From Deltaproteobacteria bacterium (GTDB taxonomy: Bacteria; Desulfobacterota; Binatia; UBA9968): a stretch of 58,686 nt of DNA. The stretch is from positions 1-58,686 of the forward strand of contig VBKE01000003.1 in NCBI GenBank assembly GCA_005879605.1, written 5' to 3'. The position numbers were made by a program, and so were the translations under genes. Each line of letters starts with the position of its first letter. Positions within the stretch are counted from its first letter, which is position 1. Under the pieces are notes generated by a model. It did no database searches. It saw only the letters and a list, made by a program, of their open reading frames with translations, and was not told the DNA's origin. Positions 54,331 through 58,686 of the stretch are shown piece after piece.

Positions 54331-55713
54331 ATGTGTGAAACGGCCGAGGACGGCATTGGTATAAGCAATTCCGTTCCCGCGAGAGAACAACTGAAACGGT
54401 TGGGGCTGCGCTCGGCGGATCTTTCCGAGTTAATGCCCTTCGCGCGCGACCTGGCCAACGCGCGTGAGAATCGCGACAGTCACATCGGATTTGTCGGTTA
54501 CAACAAGACGGTGCCGGGCAACAAGGTGCTGATCGCCGTGGATCGCGAGTACGATCTCGCTGTTCCCAATGCGGTTGCCGAAGCGCTCCGTGAGAAAGGC
54601 GCCCATGTCGATGTCTTGGTCGCCGATATGGGCGATCCCGACCGGGAATTCGATCACCTGGACGAAGTCCGCGTCATCATGCGGCGCGAACCTTGGGAGC
54701 ATAATCCGCGGCGTTGGGAAGGCATGCCCTACATCGAAGACTTTGCTCTGCGGGGCGGGTACGATTTGCTCATTCATGGCAAAGGCGGACCGATTCCCAA
54801 GACCGACTTTCGTTACGAGCAGATTCCATGGCTTCGCACGGAGCATTTCCTCCAACACTCGACAACTTATCCGCTGGACTTGCACCTGCTCATCAATAAA
54901 AAGAAGTGGGACCCGATCTGGGAGTATGGACGGGGCGGACGAGCGCGCTTGACGGATGCCGAGGGGACCGACATTTCCTGGACCTACTGGGAGGAGTACT
55001 ATGACGGCACACGCTACGGCTTTTCTTTGACGCCACGAAACGGCCATCTCTTCGGCCATCCTGTGCCGCCGATCATCGCCAGGGAAGACGCCGCGGGTGT
55101 GGTGGCCGGGACGACGAGCCATTTCTCGCGGGCGTTTCCGCAAGTCAGAGTAGAATTGGAAGGCGGCCAGATTGTAAATATTATCGGGGGCGCAGATTAC
55201 GGCGATGCGTGGCGCGACTTGCTGGAAGAAAGCCAGCAGACCCAGTACCCGTGTTTTCCGCGACCCGGCCTATTCTATCTCTGGGAAGTGGCAATCGGCA
55301 CCAATCCGAAAATTTTCCGGCCGAGCCACATTGAACGTCATTCTTCCGGGGGATTTGAATGGGAGCGCCGCCGCTCCGGTGTGATCCACATGGGCTTCGG
55401 CACGCTCTGGCGCTCGGCTGAAGAAAAATGGGCCGGCGAGCGGGGAATTCTTTACGGCCACTTGCATATTCATCTGCTGTTCCCGACGTTGACGGTGACG
55501 ACCAGGAGCGGAAAGGATTATACGATCATTCGCAATGGTAGGTTAACGGCGCTGGACGATCCGGAAGTGCGAAAGCTCGCGGAAAAACACGGCGACCCGA
55601 ACGAGCTTTTGAGAGAAGACTGGATTCCTCAGATTCCCGGTATCACGTCCGCCGGCTCATATGACGAGTATGCCAAAAACCCTGGCGCGTGGATCTATAA
55701 TCAGAAATCCTAA
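54331..55713 (+). CDS. Uncharacterised protein, possibly M29 peptidase/NicX-like fold
   Basis: 460 residues, cytoplasmic. I do not recognise the family with confidence. 'GYNKTVPGNKVLIAVDREYDLAVPNAVAEALREKGAHVDVLV' resembles the N-terminal domain of aminopeptidase-T (M29) and 2,5-dihydroxypyridine dioxygenase (NicX) proteins. Later sections hold conserved-looking acidic and His residues: 'GTTSHFSRAFPQVRVELEGGQIVNI', 'GGADYGDAWRDLLEES', 'ERHSSGGFEWERRRSGVIHMGFG' and 'YGHLHIHLLFPTLTV', consistent with a metal site. GGAGGTG precedes the ATG. Same strand as, and 51 bases after, the deacetylase-family gene; both may serve breakdown of an amide- or ring-containing compound. Confidence 0.8.
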   Translation: MCETAEDGIGISNSVPAREQLKRLGLRSADLSELMPFARDLANARENRDSHIGFVGYNKTVPGNKVLIAVDREYDLAVPNAVAEALREKGAHVDVLVADMGDPDREFDHLDEVRVIMRREPWEHNPRRWEGMPYIEDFALRGGYDLLIHGKGGPIPKTDFRYEQIPWLRTEHFLQHSTTYPLDLHLLINKKKWDPIWEYGRGGRARLTDAEGTDISWTYWEEYYDGTRYGFSLTPRNGHLFGHPVPPIIAREDAAGVVAGTTSHFSRAFPQVRVELEGGQIVNIIGGADYGDAWRDLLEESQQTQYPCFPRPGLFYLWEVAIGTNPKIFRPSHIERHSSGGFEWERRRSGVIHMGFGTLWRSAEEKWAGERGILYGHLHIHLLFPTLTVTTRSGKDYTIIRNGRLTALDDPEVRKLAEKHGDPNELLREDWIPQIPGITSAGSYDEYAKNPGAWIYNQKS

Positions 55714-55871
55714 GGCCGCCGAAAGAAAATCGAGTAGCTTCTAGTTTTCAGTTTCAAGTTCTAGTTACTCAGGAAATAAGAAGCACGGAGCTCAAAGGCA
55801 AGGCAACGCCCCTTGGCTCTTGAAGTCATAGATAGGGGCCGGTATCATCCAAGCCAGGGAGATTTTTCACA

Positions 55872-57269
55872 ATGGCCGGAAGGACGCTTTACGAAAAAAT
55901 TTGGGCATCACACACCGTTGGGATTCTTCCGACGGGGCAAACCCAGCTTTTTATCGGGCTCCATTTAATCCACGAGATTACAACCGCTCCAGCCTTCGAT
56001 ATGTTGCGTGAAAAAGGAATGGACGTCGCTTTTCCCGAACGGACTTTTGCAACCGTGGACCACATCGTTCCTACCGACATTCGAACCAGGCCGTTTCTTG
56101 ATTCCGAAGCAGAAGAACTCACCCAGGCGCTGGAGAAAAACGTTGGCCAGTTCGGTGTCGAATTTTTTGGCGTGGAGAGTCCGAACCAGGGAATCGTGCA
56201 TGTGATCGGTCCCCAGCTCGGTTTGACTCAGCCGGGAATGACGCTCGCCTGCGGCGATAGCCATACCAGCACGCATGGGGCGTTTGGCACACTCGCCTTC
56301 GGCATCGGCACCAGCCAAGTGCGGGATGTGCTCGCAACGCAGACGCTCGCCATGGATAAACTCAAGGTGCGCAGAATCAACGTCAACGGCGCGCTCGGGA
56401 CCGGCGTATATGCCAAGGATGTGATTCTTAGTATCATACGCCGCTTGGGAGTCGGCGGAGGTAAGGGCTTTGCCTATGAATATGGCGGCACGGCAGTCGA
56501 CAAGATGAACATGGAAGAACGGATGACCGTCTGCAATATGAGCATCGAAGGCGGCGCGCTTGCCGGTTACGTTAACCCTGACCTAACGACGTTCGAATAT
56601 CTGAAGGGGCGGCCGTACGTCCCGTCAGGAGTCGCTCTCGAACGCGCCGTCGCTTACTGGAAATCCGTGGCGTCGGACCCGGACGCCACCTATGACGACG
56701 TGGTGAGCTTCGAAGGAAAGGATATCGAGCCGACGGTCACGTGGGGCATCAACCCTGGTCAAGCGGTCGGTATCTCGGAGAAACTCCCCAGGCCGGAAGA
56801 ATACTCCGATCCCGATGGAGCAAAGAAGGCTTACGAACATATGGGATGGCAGCCGGGGAGTCCGATTCTCGGGACGCCGATCGATGTCGCCTTCGTCGGT
56901 TCCTGCACCAATTCCCGTATCACGGATCTGCGGGCGGCGGCGAAGATCGCCAAGGGGCGAAAGGTCAAATCAGGAATTCGCGCGCTGGTTGTGCCAGGTT
57001 CGGCTGAAGTCAAGAAACTTGCAGAAGAGGAAGGGTTGCACGAGATCTTCAAAGAAGCGGGATTCGAATGGCGCGCGGCGGGTTGCTCGATGTGTCTGGC
57101 GATGAATCCGGACAAGCTCAACGGCAGAGAGATTTCGGCGTCCTCATCCAACCGTAATTTCATCGGTCGTCAAGGGAGCCCGGGCGGCCGGACCTTGCTG
57201 ATGAGCCCCGCGATGGTCGCGGCGGCGGCGTTGAGCGGCAAGGTAGTGGACGTGCGCGAGTATCAATGA
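55872..57269 (+). CDS. leuC: 3-isopropylmalate dehydratase large subunit
   Basis: 465-residue aconitase-family subunit carrying the [4Fe-4S] cluster. Seen: '[13 protein letters not shown]', '[22 protein letters not shown]', '[17 protein letters not shown]' and '[16 protein letters not shown]' with the three cluster cysteines. Length matches the bacterial LeuC of about 465-470. The 158-base gap upstream holds degenerate TTCTAGTT-type filler. Its stop overlaps leuD by four bases. Confidence 0.98.
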   Translation: MAGRTLYEKIWASHTVGILPTGQTQLFIGLHLIHEITTAPAFDMLREKGMDVAFPERTFATVDHIVPTDIRTRPFLDSEAEELTQALEKNVGQFGVEFFGVESPNQGIVHVIGPQLGLTQPGMTLACGDSHTSTHGAFGTLAFGIGTSQVRDVLATQTLAMDKLKVRRINVNGALGTGVYAKDVILSIIRRLGVGGGKGFAYEYGGTAVDKMNMEERMTVCNMSIEGGALAGYVNPDLTTFEYLKGRPYVPSGVALERAVAYWKSVASDPDATYDDVVSFEGKDIEPTVTWGINPGQAVGISEKLPRPEEYSDPDGAKKAYEHMGWQPGSPILGTPIDVAFVGSCTNSRITDLRAAAKIAKGRKVKSGIRALVVPGSAEVKKLAEEEGLHEIFKEAGFEWRAAGCSMCLAMNPDKLNGREISASSSNRNFIGRQGSPGGRTLLMSPAMVAAAALSGKVVDVREYQ

Positions 57270-57892
57270 GTGATAGCATGAGCGAAATTGTGAAAATCAC
57301 CCAGGTCAGCGGTACGGCGGTTCCAATTCGAGGCAATGACATCGACACCGATCGCATTATTCCGGCGCGTTATCTGAAGGAGGTCACTTTCGCGCGCATG
57401 GGTGACTATCCGTTCTTTGACGAGAGATTCGACGCATCCGGGAGGAAAAAAGACCATCCGTTCAACGACCCGGAATACCAAGGGGCATCGATACTTTTTG
57501 TCAATAAAAACTTCGGCTGCGGCTCTTCGCGCGAGCACGCGCCCCAAGCCCTCTATCGCTTCGGTATCCATGCCATCGTCGGTGAATCGTTTGCCGCTAT
57601 CTTCGCCGGCAACTGCACTATCATGGGATTGCCAACGGTCACCGTAAGTGCGGCGGAAATCGACACGCTGATAAAGGCGGTCGAAGAAAATCCACAGACG
57701 AGGTTTGCCGTCGATATTGACAAAAAGAGCCTTTCATACGGTACCCGAACGATCGCCATCGATCTGCCCGAGACCCATCGGAGCGCGCTGACGAGCGGCT
57801 CCTGGGATTCGACCACGTTGCTCCGGGCGAATTTGGATCGGGTAAAGAAAACAGCAACGAAGCTTCCTTACATGACCGGGTTTGCCGGTTAG
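57266..57892 (+). CDS. leuD: 3-isopropylmalate dehydratase small subunit
   Basis: 208-residue swivel-domain partner of LeuC. '[19 protein letters not shown]', '[21 protein letters not shown]' and '[22 protein letters not shown]' are diagnostic. The ATG at 57266 overlaps the leuC stop; a second ATG four codons on is possible. With leuA and leuB upstream the leucine pathway is complete apart from the transaminase. Confidence 0.97.
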   Translation: MSDSMSEIVKITQVSGTAVPIRGNDIDTDRIIPARYLKEVTFARMGDYPFFDERFDASGRKKDHPFNDPEYQGASILFVNKNFGCGSSREHAPQALYRFGIHAIVGESFAAIFAGNCTIMGLPTVTVSAAEIDTLIKAVEENPQTRFAVDIDKKSLSYGTRTIAIDLPETHRSALTSGSWDSTTLLRANLDRVKKTATKLPYMTGFAG

Positions 57893-58003
57893 TTAGAACT
57901 CGCTCGGTCTATAGTTTTACACCATATCGGCTCGCTGCTGTGGTTCAGCAGGGAGAAATAATCACATCACAATGAGGCGCCAAGGAACGTTGAGCGAGCG
58001 AAT

Positions 58004-58021
58004 CGCCGACTTAAGTCGGCG
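58004..58021. repeat. Perfect 18-base palindrome
   Basis: CGCCGACTTAAGTCGGCG equals its own reverse complement. It lies in the 270-base gap between leuD and the zinc-ribbon gene. Nothing in the flanks suggests a U-tract, so it is more likely an operator or cruciform site than a terminator. Confidence 0.5.
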
Positions 58022-58162
58022 GTAGCCTTTGGACAAAGAGTAACCCACTGCAGCTTGGCGATGACACGTCGAATTCATTCGACTTGTACGGTTTAAACTA
58101 CTGCCTTAACGGCCGTGGTTGTCAGTTGCTTTGGGACCTTGATAGAGATCAGGAGGAAGACG

Positions 58163-58468
58163 GTGGCTAACAAATGGGACGAGCGGAAGAAAGCAAAAGA
58201 AGATGAGTATTTCGTTAAGCAAGAGCGGGAGTTGCTGGCCAAGCTCAAGGCTAAACAGGAAGGCGAGGCTAAGGTCTCCGCACAGAAAGCCTGTTATATG
58301 AAATGCCCGAAGTGCGGCGAGCCTTTGAAAGAACGTAAATTTCAGAAGATCCTCATCGACCAATGCACCGGCTGTAACGGCATCTGGCTCGATGCGGGCG
58401 AAATGGAGCAGGTCGCCGGGCGAGACAATGAGAGTTGGTTAGCCAGGTTTTGGATGAAGAATGGCTAG
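58163..58468 (+). CDS. zf-TFIIB-type zinc-ribbon protein
   Basis: 101 residues. A charged helical N-terminus (about 1-45, 'WDERKKAKEDEYFVKQERELLAKLKAK') precedes a zinc ribbon with 'MKCPKCGEPL' and 'IDQCTGCNGIWLDAGEMEQV', the exact pattern of the zf-TFIIB (PF13453) family. Role unknown; probably nucleic-acid or protein binding. The GTG at 58163 has a perfect AGGAGG seven bases upstream; an in-frame start at 58115 lacks one. Monocistronic between two inverted repeats. Confidence 0.87.
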   Translation: MANKWDERKKAKEDEYFVKQERELLAKLKAKQEGEAKVSAQKACYMKCPKCGEPLKERKFQKILIDQCTGCNGIWLDAGEMEQVAGRDNESWLARFWMKNG

Positions 58469-58518
58469 CCGGATAGATTTCGCGCGTGATGCCGGTGGTT
58501 GGCGTTTTAGGTGGCTCT

Positions 58519-58540
58519 GGGCGACCACCGGGGGTCGCCC
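58519..58540. repeat. GGGCGACC...GGTCGCCC inverted repeat, possible terminator
   Basis: GGGCGACC (58519-58526) pairs perfectly with GGTCGCCC (58533-58540) around a six-base loop, followed by CTACTATTTTT. It lies 50 bases after the zinc-ribbon gene and could end its transcript. The same wording is a frequent dispersed intergenic repeat in metagenome-derived genomes. Confidence 0.45.
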
Positions 58541-58601
58541 CTACTATTTTTGCACAACTAGATCGTCATTTGACGCATAATTTCATAATAAGGAGGTCAA
58601 G

Positions 58602-58686
58602 ATGGGGAAGCTAGGCTTATTCTTGTTCGCTGGTTTGTTGGGTCTCCTTTCAAGCGTAGGAAGCTTCGACTCACGATCTTGGTTGA
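58602..58686 (+). CDS. 5' end of a membrane or secreted protein (cut by window edge)
   Basis: An ATG at 58602 with AGGAGG five bases upstream opens a frame that runs to the window end (28 codons). The residues 'LGLFLFAGLLGLLSSVGSF' form a hydrophobic segment, either a signal peptide or first membrane helix. No family can be assigned. Confidence 0.55.
   Translation, partial: MGKLGLFLFAGLLGLLSSVGSFDSRSWL

Overview
The window reads as a chromosome segment from an uncultivated Gram-negative bacterium with deltaproteobacterial-like gene order. Evidence for this: a complete tolQ-tolR-tolA-tolB-pal-ybgF outer-membrane cluster; the order pgk-tpiA-secG-tRNA-Leu; rpsB-tsf-pyrH-frr-uppS-cdsA-dxr-rseP-tsaB; and ilvB-ilvN-ilvC-psd-pssA-leuA-leuB-asd-truA...leuC-leuD. 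The many solute receptors without permeases, lone amidohydrolases, a UbiD decarboxylase and a thiolase-like enzyme recall soil MAG lineages such as Binatota, Rokubacteria/Methylomirabilota or Tectomicrobia. That placement is inference from gene content; no rRNA gene is present to settle it.

Bases 1-23,600 are an accessory catabolic and regulatory block with short transcription units on both strands. It holds two divergent solute-binding proteins (NMT1-like and TctC-like), a GST, an ECF sigma factor coupled to an O6-alkylguanine-DNA alkyltransferase, and a GntR/FCD regulator coupled to a thiolase-like protein fused to an OB fold. Then come a DUF2130 protein, two PF04909-type amidohydrolases, an orphan molybdenum hydroxylase large subunit, a KDPG-aldolase-family enzyme, a Pht5/NMT1-like protein, an ABC ATPase with a secreted MBL-fold protein, a haem-oxygenase-like di-iron enzyme coupled to threonine aldolase, a SpoIIM-like membrane protein, an adenine-deaminase-like enzyme, a bactofilin, a UbiD-family decarboxylase and a small HTH protein.

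Bases 23,700-42,600 are core housekeeping genes. The minus-strand unit pgk-tpiA-secG-tRNA-Leu(GAG) ends at a candidate intrinsic terminator. Divergent to it is the Tol-Pal operon, followed by ribF, a RluD-type pseudouridine synthase, rho (good promoter, long leader with a C-rich G-poor stretch), then translation, nucleotide, isoprenoid, phospholipid and envelope genes with many 1-4 nt overlaps.

Bases 42,650-57,900 are branched-chain amino acid and phospholipid genes. A sigma70-like promoter precedes a DUF465 gene and ilvB-ilvN; ilvC-psd-pssA follows and ends at a strong intrinsic terminator just before leuA-leuB-asd-truA. A small aspartic protease gene flanked by REP-like hairpins, a polysaccharide-deacetylase-family gene and an unrecognised 460-residue protein separate this block from leuC-leuD. 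The right edge has a zf-TFIIB-type zinc-ribbon gene and the 5' end of a membrane or secreted protein.

No CRISPR array, phage, transposase or rRNA was seen. The strongest candidates for undescribed biology are the cysteine-less thiolase/OB-fold fusion with its own regulator, the di-iron-oxidase/threonine-aldolase pair, the ECF-sigma/alkyltransferase couple, and the flanked aspartic protease module.
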